From contig JADJAC010000002.1 in the NCBI GenBank assembly GCA_016704425.1, positions 434,001-498,000 of the forward strand: a DNA stretch of 64,000 nucleotides, read 5' to 3'. Positions 1 to 8,702 of this stretch are shown piece by piece (positions within the stretch are counted from its first letter, which is position 1; every line of letters starts with the position of its first letter). A program made the position numbers and the translations under genes. The notes under the pieces are model-generated. The model made no database searches. It was not told where the DNA came from and was given only the letters and a program-made list of their open reading frames with translations. The DNA is from Sphingomonadales bacterium. Its GTDB lineage: Bacteria; Pseudomonadota; Alphaproteobacteria; Sphingomonadales; Sphingomonadaceae.

Positions 1-450
1 CAATCGGTTAAGCACCACTTGCATGACACTGCGCTGTCCGGCGGAATCGTCTCCAGCCTCATACCAGGCGGCGGACGCCAGACAGTCGCGGGCCCTCTCG
101 AAATCGGGATTCTTGCGCCCGAAATGATAGGGCAAGGATCCAACAAGTGGTCCCTTGGCAAATGGGATTGCTGCGTTGATGGCCAGCGCTCTTTCAGGGG
201 TGATCTGAAGCAGCTCGACAGGAGCGACTTCAGGTGGCTGTCCTGCGACGATCGGAGCTATTCTGGATGGCGCCACGGACTGAAGAGTCGGCAGAATTAG
301 AATCAACAGAATGAAAGGCGCTGCCAGGACAGACGCAACAAGCAAGACCCGGCTTGCGGAGTTCAGTTTCCGCCAAGCCGCGTGATATTTTTGGCTCTGG
401 CCAACAACGAATGCGCAAATGGTCACAACCCAACCGTTATCGCATCCCAT
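1..450 (-). CDS. Cell wall hydrolase, SleB family (partial, 3' end outside window)
   Basis: The reverse strand is open from an ATG at 450 to the window edge, giving 150 residues without a stop. Residues about 36-54 form one hydrophobic segment (LLVASVLAAPFILLILIL), so this is an inner-membrane-anchored or exported protein. The last residues, YEAGDDSAGQRSVMQVVLNR, are the start of the SleB/cell wall hydrolase domain, which in this family carries the catalytic Glu in the YEA motif. Such enzymes act as lytic transglycosylases or muramidases on peptidoglycan; the domain after this point lies outside the window. A GGAG lies about 11 bases upstream of the chosen ATG. The gene diverges from mtgA, another peptidoglycan enzyme, with about 96 bases between the start codons. 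Confidence 0.8.
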   Translation of the reverse strand, partial: MGCDNGWVVTICAFVVGQSQKYHAAWRKLNSASRVLLVASVLAAPFILLILILPTLQSVAPSRIAPIVAGQPPEVAPVELLQITPERALAINAAIPFAKGPLVGSLPYHFGRKNPDFERARDCLASAAWYEAGDDSAGQRSVMQVVLNRL

Positions 451-546
451 GGGCGGCGGCTCCAATCAAATTTCAGATTCAGCTTCAGACACTGCCCATG
501 CCAAGGAGGACTTGCGCGGCGGTGACAGCACAGTTTAGGTGACGGA

Positions 547-1248
547 ATGGCAGTGCGCAGAAACAAGAACTTCATCCGCCGTGCGAGCGGGACACTTGGC
601 CGGGCCTTACTCTACTTCATCGTCGGCTCGATCCTCTGGGTCGTCGTTTACAAGTTCGTGCCGCCCCCAATTACACTCACGATGATGGGCGATGTGCTGT
701 CCGGCCACAGCCTGCACAAGGATTGGATGAGCCTTTCAGCAATGGACCCGGACATGGCCCGCGCAGCCATTGCCGGAGAGGATGGAAAATTTTGCACACA
801 TGGCGGATTTGACCGCGAGGCGATCCTCAAGGCCGCAGCCCGAAATGCCCGTGGCGGTCGCATTCGAGGCGGATCGACGATCAGCCAGCAAACGGCCAAG
901 AACGCGTTTCTCTGGCAGGGCGGCGGCTTCTTCAGAAAGGGCCTTGAAGCCTGGTTCACCCTCCTGATCGAAACCGTGTGGGGAAAAAGACGGATCATGG
1001 AAGTCTATCTCAACATCGCGGAAACCGGCATTGGCACTTATGGAGCCAACGCGGGCGCACAGCGCTATTTCGGGCATGACGCGAGTGACCTGAGCCCGAC
1101 GGAAGCAGCGCGGATCGCGGCGATCTTGCCACTCCCCAAAAAGCGCGATGCCGTGAGTCCGAGAGGATTTACCAGGCGTCACGGCAATAGGCTGGCGGCT
1201 AATGTTGGCGTTGTAAGGCGCGATGCGCTCGACGCCTGCCTGCGCTAA
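547..1248 (+). CDS. mtgA: Monofunctional biosynthetic peptidoglycan transglycosylase
   Basis: This 233-residue protein is a GT51 glycosyltransferase that polymerises lipid II into glycan strands without a transpeptidase domain. Residues about 18-36 form a single N-terminal membrane anchor, and the rest is periplasmic. The first GT51 motif is seen as AGEDGKFCTHGG, with Glu78 as the expected catalytic base, followed by the RGGSTISQQTAKN motif near 107-119 and the MEVYLNIAE motif near 151-159. Length matches MtgA (about 230-240 residues). AGGTGA sits just upstream of the ATG. The neighbour on the other strand is also a cell-wall enzyme. Confidence 0.95.
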   Translation: MAVRRNKNFIRRASGTLGRALLYFIVGSILWVVVYKFVPPPITLTMMGDVLSGHSLHKDWMSLSAMDPDMARAAIAGEDGKFCTHGGFDREAILKAAARNARGGRIRGGSTISQQTAKNAFLWQGGGFFRKGLEAWFTLLIETVWGKRRIMEVYLNIAETGIGTYGANAGAQRYFGHDASDLSPTEAARIAAILPLPKKRDAVSPRGFTRRHGNRLAANVGVVRRDALDACLR

Positions 1249-1347
1249 GGCACTTGTATTTATGACGATTTGCATCGGATGACGGGCGCGTTGGTATATT
1301 GGTGCAACGGTCAGCCTACAGTTTGAGCCAGAGGGAAGTAGCAAGGG

Positions 1348-2655
1348 ATGATTAGAAACCTCTTATTGGGCGTTGCCATTCTGAGCGCCGCCTTTTTTGG
1401 AACCATGGTCCAGGCGCGCGACCTCGTCATTCACGCAGGCACTTTGTTGGACGGCGTTTCCCGTAGCCCGAAATATCAAGTATCTATCCTCGTTCACGAT
1501 GATCGCATCACAAATGTGGTCGCGGGATTTGTGAAGCCCGCGGGAGCCAAGATCATCGATTTGTCCGGCGAGACGGTGATGCCCGGATTTATCGATTGCC
1601 ATGTCCATATGTCCGCGCTCCTGCCGAGCCGCGCTAACGCACTGGAATATGCCTTCACGCACAACGACATCGACCGCGCGTTCGACGGCGCACGGTTCGC
1701 GAGCGCCATGCTCCAGCAAGGGTTCACCAGCGCGCGCGATGTTGGCGGCGGGGATGAAACGGTAGCGCTCCGAAATGCGATATCTGAAGGGAAGTTGGCT
1801 GGACCGCGCCTTTGGGTTTCACTTGAACCGCTTGGCCCCACTGCGGGCCATGGGGATATCCGCAGCGGCCTCGATGCGCGACTCGATCATCCGGCTTGGT
1901 CCAATGGTATCGTGGATGGCGTCGAAATGGCCCGTTTACGCGTGAGGGAGCACAAGCGCCGCGGGGCGGACCTGATTAAGATCACGCCTTCCGGCGGCAT
2001 AGCCTCGACGGGCGATGATCCCCGCCAGCAACTGATGACAGATGCCGAGATACAGGCTGCGATCGAAACCGCTCACGCAAACGGTATGAAAGTCGCAGCA
2101 CATATCTATCCATCCGGAGCGATCGACGTTGCGGTTCGCGCCGGCGTCGATTCAGTCGAACATGGATCGTTCGCAAGCGAACAGGCGCTGGAGCTGATGA
2201 AAGCCCGCGGCACTTACCTCGTGCCGACCCTGACCGTCTATGATGTCTTTTATGTCACCGCTCGTGACTATCCGGAACTGCTGCAACCGGGCACTGCTGC
2301 AAAGGAACTCGCCAACGACCTTCTGCCGGTCAAGAATTTTCCTTTGGCTCTTCGATCAGGTGTAAAAATTGCCTTTGGCAGCGACATTGGTGAAGGCGAC
2401 CACGCGACCGAGTTTCGTTTGATGATCGCAGCCGGAATGTCCCCTTTGGAGGCATTGTTCACAGCAACGCGAAATGCGGCCGAACTGATTGGCGCGGCAA
2501 ACGATATCGGGTCGATCCAACCTGGCCGATATGCAGACTTGGTCGCTACGATGGGCAATCCGCTTTCGAACCCTGCGCAATTCGGCAAGATAGATTTTGT
2601 CATGAAAGGCGGCGAAATTTACCGTGCCAACGGATCGCCGACACCCCAGCCCTAA
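1348..2655 (+). CDS. Secreted metal-dependent amidohydrolase
   Basis: The 435-residue protein starts with a signal peptide (residues 1-23, cleavage near VQA-RD). It belongs to the amidohydrolase superfamily, in the branch close to imidazolonepropionase-like and Xaa-Pro dipeptidase enzymes. The metal ligands are all visible: His85 and His87 in DCHVHM, Lys211 in ADLIKITPSGG (the usually carboxylated lysine), His252 in AAHIYP, His272 in SVEHGS and Asp346 in FGSDIG. This is the binuclear zinc set, so it is probably an active hydrolase of a peptide-like or cyclic amide bond in the periplasm. The exact substrate cannot be read from the sequence. It stands alone, convergent with the ybaB gene 36 bases away. 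Confidence 0.87.
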   Translation: MIRNLLLGVAILSAAFFGTMVQARDLVIHAGTLLDGVSRSPKYQVSILVHDDRITNVVAGFVKPAGAKIIDLSGETVMPGFIDCHVHMSALLPSRANALEYAFTHNDIDRAFDGARFASAMLQQGFTSARDVGGGDETVALRNAISEGKLAGPRLWVSLEPLGPTAGHGDIRSGLDARLDHPAWSNGIVDGVEMARLRVREHKRRGADLIKITPSGGIASTGDDPRQQLMTDAEIQAAIETAHANGMKVAAHIYPSGAIDVAVRAGVDSVEHGSFASEQALELMKARGTYLVPTLTVYDVFYVTARDYPELLQPGTAAKELANDLLPVKNFPLALRSGVKIAFGSDIGEGDHATEFRLMIAAGMSPLEALFTATRNAAELIGAANDIGSIQPGRYADLVATMGNPLSNPAQFGKIDFVMKGGEIYRANGSPTPQP

Positions 2656-2691
2656 CGAGAAAAGCCATCCGGTGGATCGCCGAACTGCAAA

Positions 2692-3015
2692 TCAGAAAGG
2701 CAGTTTGAACCCCGGAGGCAGCGGCAGACCGCTTGTCATCTTGCTCATTTCTTCGGACGAAACGGCGTCAGCCCGGGTGCGAGCATCGTTGATCGCAGCA
2801 GCAATCAGGTCTTCGACGATTTGCTTTTCCGATGGGTTGAGAAGGCTTTCATCGATCGTTACGCCCAAAATGCGGCCCTTGGCCGTAGCGCGAATCTTGA
2901 CCAGTCCGCCGCCAGCGATGCCCTCAACCTCAATGGAATCGAGATTGGCCTGCGCCTGCCCCATTTGTTCCTGAACATTCTGGGCCATCTTGATGATATC
3001 ATCGAGCGACTTCAT
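2692..3015 (-). CDS. ybaB: YbaB/EbfC family nucleoid-associated protein
   Basis: The 107-residue protein has the YbaB/EbfC pattern: an N-terminal amphipathic helix (MKSLDDIIKMAQNVQEQMGQ), a central beta region with GGGLVKIRATAKGRI, and the typical ending SGLPLPPGFKLPF. Family members form dimers that bind DNA and influence nucleoid structure. Its ATG overlaps the dnaX stop by four bases (ATGA), so the two are translationally coupled. This dnaX-ybaB order is conserved across many bacteria, with recR often next; recR is not next to it here. Confidence 0.95.
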   Translation of the reverse strand: MKSLDDIIKMAQNVQEQMGQAQANLDSIEVEGIAGGGLVKIRATAKGRILGVTIDESLLNPSEKQIVEDLIAAAINDARTRADAVSSEEMSKMTSGLPLPPGFKLPF

Positions 3016-4643
3016 GCAATCACACTCCGTTGTTCCTGGCGGTCAAAATCAATCAGTTGGGCATCCGGGAATGCACGCATCGCGGCCATGACCGCAGGAT
3101 CGGCGAGGATCGCATCCCGTGCCTCATTTTCGCGCTGGCGATCCTGATCAAGCAGCGATGGCGCGGCACGTTCCTCAGACAGCTGAACCTGCCAGGCCAG
3201 ACCCGTGAGTGATTTGAGTGCCGTCGCCAAGTCCCGCGCAAAATCGTCGGGGAGCATTTTGACGGCAGCCAGCTCAAGCTCAGGCGGCGCATATCGCAGC
3301 AGCCCTGTGAAATCATGAAGCTGCTGCCCCATATGCGGCTTTCCGTTGCTCTCAAGCATGGAAATCAGGGCGGGAAAGTCCTTCGGGACAGGATGCAGGG
3401 CCGCGTTTGGAGCGCCAACGGCCTGTGGAACCGATTGCGCTTGCACTGCCACCGTTTGCCCGGCTTCAAGTTTGCGCGCGAGTTCGCCCGGATCGGGCAA
3501 CTGGCTCGCGTGAATGATCCGCAGCAGTGCCATGTCTGCCGCCTCGCCCGGATGCGCGGCACGAGAAACCTCATCGTGCCCCTTCAGAAGCAGCTGCCAG
3601 ATGCGATGCAGCATGGCGAATGAGAGGCTGGAGGCCCAGCCTTCAAGAGCATCCCGCTCTTCCGTTGACTGGGTTGCGTCAACAGGAGCGCCGACTTTTG
3701 CAAGCGTCGTCCGGTGGGTCAATTCAAGCAATCCGCGCAGCACGGCAGCAGGTTCGACGCCGAGATCACGCTGCTCCTGCAGGGCAGCAAGCGCACTGGC
3801 ACTGTCGCCAACCAGCAACGTGCCGAACAGCTTGCGAATGGCGCCGCGATCCGAAAGGCCAAGCATATCTCTCACCTGGCGGGCCGAAACTGCCCCCCCG
3901 CCATCCAATGCCGCATGGGCAATTGCCTGATCCAGGATCGACAAGCCATCGCGGACCGAACCTTCCGCGGCACTTGCGATGAGCGCTAGTGCTTCGTCTT
4001 CGGCCATCACGTCTTCGGATTTGACGATGGCAGCAAAATGCCTTGCAAGTGATTCAGCTGAAATCCGCCGCAGGTCGAAGCGCTGACAGCGTGAGAGCAC
4101 CGTGACCGGCACTTTGTTGACTTCGGTCGTTGCAAACAGGAACTTCACATGCGGCGGCGGTTCTTCGAGCGTTTTCAGAAGCGCATTGAAGGCGTTCTTG
4201 GACAGCATGTGAACTTCGTCGATGATGTAGACCTTGTAGCGCGCCGAAACCGCAGCATAGCGCACGGCTTCGATAATTTCGCGGACATCGTCAACGCCTG
4301 TATTTGACGCCGCGTCCATCTCAACCACGTCCATGTGCCGACCTTCGGCAATCGCGACACAGGCTTCGCATGCGTTGCAGGGATCGATTGTCGGTCCCTT
4401 TTCGCAGTTCAAAGCCTTGGCAATGAGGCGCGCTGTCGATGTCTTCCCTACCCCGCGAACGCCAGTCAGAAGGAATGCATGTGCCAGCCGATCCCGCTTG
4501 ATGGCATTGCCCAGCGTGGTGACCATCGCATCCTGGCCAATGAGCTCACCAAACCGCTGTGGCCGGTATTTGCGAGCGAGGACGCGATAGGCGCCCGACG
4601 GCTTTGGCTGAGGCGGTTCACCAAGATCGAATGATTCTGACAT
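3012..4643 (-). CDS. dnaX: DNA polymerase III subunit gamma/tau
   Basis: DnaX is the clamp-loader ATPase that loads the sliding clamp during replication. The 543-residue protein opens with YRVLARKYRPQRFGELIGQ, then the Walker A GVRGVGKTSTAR, a four-cysteine zinc module (CEKGPTIDPCNACEAC), the Walker B DEVHMLS, and the SRC sensor motif (TVLSRCQRFDL). These occupy roughly the first 200 residues. The C-terminal part is shorter and less conserved, as in other alphaproteobacteria. The gene is transcribed away from the SRP RNA gene and leads into ybaB with a 4-base overlap. Confidence 0.97.
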   Translation of the reverse strand: MSESFDLGEPPQPKPSGAYRVLARKYRPQRFGELIGQDAMVTTLGNAIKRDRLAHAFLLTGVRGVGKTSTARLIAKALNCEKGPTIDPCNACEACVAIAEGRHMDVVEMDAASNTGVDDVREIIEAVRYAAVSARYKVYIIDEVHMLSKNAFNALLKTLEEPPPHVKFLFATTEVNKVPVTVLSRCQRFDLRRISAESLARHFAAIVKSEDVMAEDEALALIASAAEGSVRDGLSILDQAIAHAALDGGGAVSARQVRDMLGLSDRGAIRKLFGTLLVGDSASALAALQEQRDLGVEPAAVLRGLLELTHRTTLAKVGAPVDATQSTEERDALEGWASSLSFAMLHRIWQLLLKGHDEVSRAAHPGEAADMALLRIIHASQLPDPGELARKLEAGQTVAVQAQSVPQAVGAPNAALHPVPKDFPALISMLESNGKPHMGQQLHDFTGLLRYAPPELELAAVKMLPDDFARDLATALKSLTGLAWQVQLSEERAAPSLLDQDRQRENEARDAILADPAVMAAMRAFPDAQLIDFDRQEQRSVIA

Positions 4644-4690
4644 AGTCCCACTCTATGCACAGCACGGGCCTTTGTCGAAGGGGGAAAGTA

Positions 4691-4776
4691 GGAGCCGGGC
4701 GACCCGATACGAATTCGTTGTGGCTGCTTCCTTCCGGACCTGACCAGGTTGGCGAGTGCACCGTCCGCCCGACTCC
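4691..4776 (-). ncRNA. ffs: Signal recognition particle RNA, small bacterial type (4.5S)
   Basis: The reverse strand contains GGTCAGGTCCGGAAGGAAGC at about 4722-4744, the near-invariant apical loop of bacterial SRP RNA that binds Ffh. The flanks pair as one long hairpin: GGGAGTCGGGC at the 5' end faces GCCCGGCTCC at the 3' end. The boundaries are set by this pairing and may be off by some bases. The RNA is about 86-95 nt, the usual short form. It lies in the gap upstream of dnaX on the same strand, a common position in alphaproteobacteria. Confidence 0.93.
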
Positions 4777-4808
4777 CGCCGCGCATATGGTCGCAGCGGC
4801 GGCAAAAA

Positions 4809-5144
4809 TCAACGTCCCTGCATGTTCCGGCTTTCCGGCGGGATTCGCACAGTCAGGCCATCGAGTTCGGCGCTCAGAAGAATCTGGCAGGCCAATCGGC
4901 TGTGGCGGGTGGCGCAGGCGGCAAGGTCAAGAATATCCTCTTCCTCGTCACTTGCCTTGGGAAGCCTGGAAAACCATTCAGCATGGACGATCACATGACA
5001 TGTCGAACAGGCCATCTGGCCTTCGCACGTCCCTTCGAGGGGCTGTCCTATTCCCTGTCCAACCTCGAGCAGGGATACACCGTCCTGCCCCTCAGCCTCA
5101 GAGATTGTCTGCCCATCGGCGCTTTCGAAACGAACGCGCATCAT
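4809..5144 (-). CDS. 2Fe-2S ferredoxin (adrenodoxin type)
   Basis: The 111-residue protein carries the plant/adrenodoxin-type cluster motif: GTCEGQMACSTC supplies three cysteines, and a fourth comes from the LAACATRHSRLACQI region. It should carry one 2Fe-2S cluster and act as a soluble electron carrier. The gene overlaps the upstream cysteine desulfurase by four bases (ATGA at 5141-5144), so it is translated with the desulfurases. This context suggests a role in Fe-S cluster assembly similar to Fdx in the Isc system, though no isc/suf scaffold gene is seen here. A second ATG directly follows the first, so the start could be three bases later. Confidence 0.9.
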   Translation of the reverse strand: MMRVRFESADGQTISEAEGQDGVSLLEVGQGIGQPLEGTCEGQMACSTCHVIVHAEWFSRLPKASDEEEDILDLAACATRHSRLACQILLSAELDGLTVRIPPESRNMQGR

Positions 5145-6235
5145 GCCGCGATGGCCATCTGTCCGTCTGCGGCATGGAAGATCAGCCTCAGCGCTTCACG
5201 AAGCTCCGCCACCGTGGTGTAACGACCAAAGCCAAGCCGGATCGAGGAACGTGCGTCGCGGTCATCCAACCCGATGGCCTTCAAGACGTGGCTCGGTCGG
5301 CCAGACCCGCTTGCACAAGCAGAGCCCGCCGAAAAGGCAATCATGCGCAATTCCGAAATCAGCCGCGAGGCATCAAGCCCGTCTCGCCTCAAGTTGAGGT
5401 TGCCCTTGTAGCGCGGCGTTGTCGCACCGTTGATTATCCAGCCCTTCGGCAACATGCTGATGGCCACGTCCCAGAGCTGCTGGACATGGATCGCATCGGC
5501 CTCCAGTCGCTGTTGGGCCACCTTCGCTGCCACGCCAAATCCGGCGCACAGCGCCGGAGAGAGTGTGCCTGAGCGAAGCCCACCCTCCTGCCCGCCGCCA
5601 TAAAGGAGCGGTTCCAACTGGATGCCATTGCGCACCCAAAGGGCGCCAATGCCCTTGGGTCCATGAATCTTGTGCGCGCTGATCGCAATCAGGTCCGGCC
5701 CGTCAGGAATGTCCATCCGCCCAAAGCCTTGAACAGCATCGCACAGGAACAATGCGCCGGCTTGATGCGCAGCCTCAGCCAATTCGGAGATCGGCTGAAT
5801 CACGCCGATTTCATTGTTGACCAGCATCGTCGAAACCAGCTGAGTACCCTTGGGAATTTTGAATCCAGTGGCAAGCAGCCCGTCAGCTCCAACAGGCAAG
5901 AGCGCAACCTTGCGGCGGTCCTTCTGGAGCCATTGTGCCGTATCCCGAACGGCCGCATGTTCAGTTTCGGCAATCAACAGACCCCCGCGACCCGGAATTC
6001 CGCGCAGGGCCCAGTTCAGAGCCTCAGTTGCTCCGCTCGTGAAATAGACCCGCCCCCCCTTTGGCAGTAGCTCAGCAATCGCTTCGCGCGCCAATTCGAT
6101 TGCAGCTGCAGCCTCCCTGCCCAGCTTGTGGGCCGAATGGGGGTTAGCAAATTTTTCGTCCAGCCAAGGTCGCATGGCAACGCGGACTTCGGGTGCAAGG
6201 GGGGTCGTTGCCTGATAGTCGAGATATATGGTCAC
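5141..6235 (-). CDS. Cysteine desulfurase, class V aminotransferase fold (copy 1)
   Basis: This PLP enzyme transfers sulfur from L-cysteine to an active-site cysteine. It opens with TIYLDYQATTPLAPEV, has FTSGATEALNWAL, the PLP-lysine motif SAHKIHGPKG, and the catalytic cysteine in SAGSACASGSGRPS. The last motif resembles IscS/NifS (group I). The start is set at GTG 6235, which overlaps the stop of copy 2 by four bases (GTGA); an ATG at 6253 would add six unlikely residues. It is the middle gene of a desulfurase-desulfurase-ferredoxin operon. Its partner acceptor is not visible nearby. Confidence 0.92.
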   Translation of the reverse strand: MTIYLDYQATTPLAPEVRVAMRPWLDEKFANPHSAHKLGREAAAAIELAREAIAELLPKGGRVYFTSGATEALNWALRGIPGRGGLLIAETEHAAVRDTAQWLQKDRRKVALLPVGADGLLATGFKIPKGTQLVSTMLVNNEIGVIQPISELAEAAHQAGALFLCDAVQGFGRMDIPDGPDLIAISAHKIHGPKGIGALWVRNGIQLEPLLYGGGQEGGLRSGTLSPALCAGFGVAAKVAQQRLEADAIHVQQLWDVAISMLPKGWIINGATTPRYKGNLNLRRDGLDASRLISELRMIAFSAGSACASGSGRPSHVLKAIGLDDRDARSSIRLGFGRYTTVAELREALRLIFHAADGQMAIAA

Positions 6236-7320
6236 GGGGAGATACGTTTCCACGCCTCGATGAAGCGGTAAATGTCTGCACGGCTCGTGTCAGGGCCAAA
6301 ACTCGCACGGACTGTCTCACCGGCCTCGGTTTCGTTCCAACCTTGAGCCGCGAGCACACGGCTCGGCTTCAATGTTCCGGACGAACAGGCACTTCCGGCC
6401 GACACCGCGATGCCCGCCATATCGAACTGGATCAGTTGTGCCGAGGCAGGTTTGCCAGGCATCCGATAGCTTGCGATGGTCGCAATTCTTGAGCTCGATT
6501 TTGAGACAATCACACCTCCCGCCCCTTCTATCGCCCCATCGAGATGTGACCGGAGATCGGCGGCCCGTGACAGCCACGCGCGGCTAGCTTCACAAGCCGC
6601 TGCAAATCCCATTGCCCCCGGGAGGTTCTCAGTTCCCGCCCGATAGCCTTTTTCCTGTCCACCGGAAGGTGTGATCAGGCCAAGATCCCGGACCAGGAGC
6701 GCACCAATGCCGGGCGGCCCGCCAAGCTTGTGCGCGGAAACGGCAATGATGTCGGCATCGGGCAATGTCAGCTTGCCAGCAGATTGGGCACAATCAGCCA
6801 GCAAGATACCGCCAGCCTGGCGCACGACGGCTCCCAGCTCTTCAAGCGGCTGGATGACACCTGTTTCATTGTTAACGTGCTGGATCGCTACCAGGGGTTG
6901 CTTGGCGCCCAGCGCCGCCAGTCGGCCGAACAGCGCGTCACGCGCGACAAGACCATCAGTGCCGACTGGCAGGAAATATGCTTCCGGCGCCGAACGATGG
7001 ACGGCATCGTGCTCGACGGCCGACACAATGAAGGCATCGGCCACGCCACGACCAAGCGCAATGCCCAGGGCCTCGCTTGCGCCGCTGGTGAAGATCAACT
7101 CATGCTCCCATCCCAGAGCGGCCTTGATCCGCTCCCGTGCATCTTCAAGCGCTGCTCTAGCTGCCCGCCCTTCGGCATGGGGTGAGGACGGATTTGCCCA
7201 ATGTTTCAGGCCTTCGAGCATCGCCTGACGAGCAACTGAGAGCACGGGAGTCGTTGCTGCATGATCAAGATAGAGACGTTCGTTCAATTGCCGTGTTCCG
7301 AATGATTGCGAAATGGACAC
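6232..7320 (-). CDS. Cysteine desulfurase, class V aminotransferase fold (copy 2)
   Basis: The 362-residue protein is a second cysteine desulfurase directly upstream of and related to copy 1. Visible motifs are RLYLDHAATTPVLS at the start, FTSGASEALGIALG, NNETGVIQPLEELG, the PLP-lysine motif SAHKLGGPPG, and the catalytic loop SAGSACSSGTLKPS. It differs from copy 1 at many positions, so the pair is an old duplication. It is the first gene of the operon and diverges from the alpha/beta hydrolase gene with 75 bases between start codons, where the promoters must lie. Confidence 0.92.
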   Translation of the reverse strand: MSISQSFGTRQLNERLYLDHAATTPVLSVARQAMLEGLKHWANPSSPHAEGRAARAALEDARERIKAALGWEHELIFTSGASEALGIALGRGVADAFIVSAVEHDAVHRSAPEAYFLPVGTDGLVARDALFGRLAALGAKQPLVAIQHVNNETGVIQPLEELGAVVRQAGGILLADCAQSAGKLTLPDADIIAVSAHKLGGPPGIGALLVRDLGLITPSGGQEKGYRAGTENLPGAMGFAAACEASRAWLSRAADLRSHLDGAIEGAGGVIVSKSSSRIATIASYRMPGKPASAQLIQFDMAGIAVSAGSACSSGTLKPSRVLAAQGWNETEAGETVRASFGPDTSRADIYRFIEAWKRISP

Positions 7321-7395
7321 ACGTTCCTATATAGGCGCCATCAAGTTCGCACAGCCCGTTCTGTGCACCGTTCGAACAAAGTCTGCGAGTGATCC

Positions 7396-8052
7396 ATGCC
7401 AGAAGTGATTTTCCCCGGCCCCGAAGGTCGGCTTGAAGGACGTTTCAACCCCGGCCCGCGCCCTCGTGCGCCTGTGGCCATGATCCTGCACCCACATCCC
7501 CAAGGCGGCGGCACGATGAACAATCGCATCGTCCAATCCCTCTACCAGACGTTCGTGCGCCGCGGTTTTGCAACTCTTCGGTTCAATTTTCGTGGCGTAG
7601 GGAAGTCGCAAGGCAGCTTTGACAGTGGCATTGGCGAACTGTCGGATGCTGCATCAGCACTCGATTGGGTTCAGTCGATCCATCCTGAAGCTCAAACCAC
7701 CTGGATTGCCGGCTACAGCTTCGGTGCCCTGATTGGCATGCAGCTGCTCATGCGGCGGCCGGAAATCAAGGGATTCATCTCCATCGCTCCACCCGCAAAC
7801 ATGTACGATTTTACCTTCCTTGCACCCTGCCCTTCTTCGGGAATCATCATACAGGGCACAGGAGATGAAGTGGTTACGCCAAATTCGGTACAGAAGCTGG
7901 TTGATAAGCTCCGCACGCAAAAGCACATCACTATTCATCACGATGAAATCCGCAACGCCAATCATTTCTTTGAGAATGAACAGACAGAATTGATGGCGTC
8001 GGTCGACAAATACCTCGATATGCGCCTTGATCCGCAATCCCCCATCCGATGA
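7396..8052 (+). CDS. Alpha/beta hydrolase (COG2945-like)
   Basis: The 218-residue protein has the pattern of the small bacterial alpha/beta hydrolases: LHPHPQGGGTMNNRIV near the oxyanion region, RFNFRGVGKSQG, and the nucleophile elbow GYSFGAL. A later GTGDEVVTP provides the likely acid and NANHFF the catalytic histidine. No signal peptide is visible, so it acts in the cytoplasm. Its substrate is unknown; family members are annotated as esterase- or dienelactone-hydrolase-like. It is nine bases upstream of the MarR-like gene and likely shares its transcript. Confidence 0.87.
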   Translation: MPEVIFPGPEGRLEGRFNPGPRPRAPVAMILHPHPQGGGTMNNRIVQSLYQTFVRRGFATLRFNFRGVGKSQGSFDSGIGELSDAASALDWVQSIHPEAQTTWIAGYSFGALIGMQLLMRRPEIKGFISIAPPANMYDFTFLAPCPSSGIIIQGTGDEVVTPNSVQKLVDKLRTQKHITIHHDEIRNANHFFENEQTELMASVDKYLDMRLDPQSPIR

Positions 8053-8061
8053 GGACTTGTC

Positions 8062-8511
8062 ATGACGGATATGGAAGAGACCCTTCTGGGCCTGTTTACA
8101 GAAGTCGCAATCATAGAACATCTTGCCCGCACGCGCATCGAGCGCATTAGCGACAATCCGGCGGGCGCAGGCGAATTTGGCATATTGAACTACTTCAACA
8201 GGACGCATCCCGATCCTGACACAATCGGGGGAATTGCCTGGGCATTCCAGGAAGACGAAGCCTACACGCTTAGCAAGATCGCTTCGCTTGAAGCCAAGGG
8301 TTTTGTGACTGTAACGCCGCCGCTCAGCCGGGACAGCAACGCGGTCGTCTTTGTGACCGAAGCAGGGCGTGAAGCGCAGGAAGAAAAAATCCGTTCAATG
8401 GCACCGGAATTTGAACAGCTTGTGGCTGAGATACCGAGTGCAGATCTCGCGACGACGGTACGAACCCTGCGCGAAATTCGCTTGACCCTGGATCATTTGC
8501 CTGACCGGTGA
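8062..8511 (+). CDS. MarR-like winged-helix regulator
   Basis: The 149-residue protein has the length and layout of MarR-family regulators: a helical N terminus, a central segment with AYTLSKIASLEAKGFVTVTPPLSRDSNAVVFVTEAG (read in parts) that fits the recognition helix and wing, and a C-terminal helix for dimer contact. The phrase VTEAGREAQEE is typical of the end of the wing. It probably binds DNA as a dimer and responds to a small ligand. It directly follows the alpha/beta hydrolase, so it may control that gene. The assignment rests on pattern only. Confidence 0.72.
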   Translation: MTDMEETLLGLFTEVAIIEHLARTRIERISDNPAGAGEFGILNYFNRTHPDPDTIGGIAWAFQEDEAYTLSKIASLEAKGFVTVTPPLSRDSNAVVFVTEAGREAQEEKIRSMAPEFEQLVAEIPSADLATTVRTLREIRLTLDHLPDR

Positions 8512-8514
8512 TGG

Positions 8515-8694
8515 TCAAGATGGCCATGTCCAGATAAGAATATTGCCAAGCAGGACCAGGGCTGCAAGCAGCATCAGGACTGCACGCTTGCGATCCGTTC
8601 CGCGCCTCAACAGGAAGGTGCCGCCCCAAACCAGGGCGATCACCACCAGCATGGCTACCGAAAGCAAAACGTCGAAGGTCTCTTGAGAAAGCAT
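8515..8694 (-). CDS. Small two-segment membrane protein (59 aa)
   Basis: A reverse-strand frame from ATG 8694 to TGA 8515 gives 59 residues starting MLSQETFDVLLSVAML. It has two hydrophobic stretches (about residues 9-28 and 39-56) separated by a basic loop, RRGTDRKRA, that would sit in the cytoplasm under the positive-inside rule. Small proteins like this recur in sphingomonads, but no function is known to me. The start is 8 bases downstream of the end of the dehydratase gene (8703) on the same strand, so it probably belongs to that transcript, and it converges with the MarR-like gene. Confidence 0.6.
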   Translation of the reverse strand: MLSQETFDVLLSVAMLVVIALVWGGTFLLRRGTDRKRAVLMLLAALVLLGNILIWTWPS

Positions 8695-8702
8695 CTGGAA
8701 AT

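Noticed and set aside
4655..5572. Long plus-strand frame of about 305 codons across the SRP RNA, ferredoxin and first desulfurase
   Set aside because: It runs antisense to three well supported genes and has no family motif; high G+C makes such frames common.
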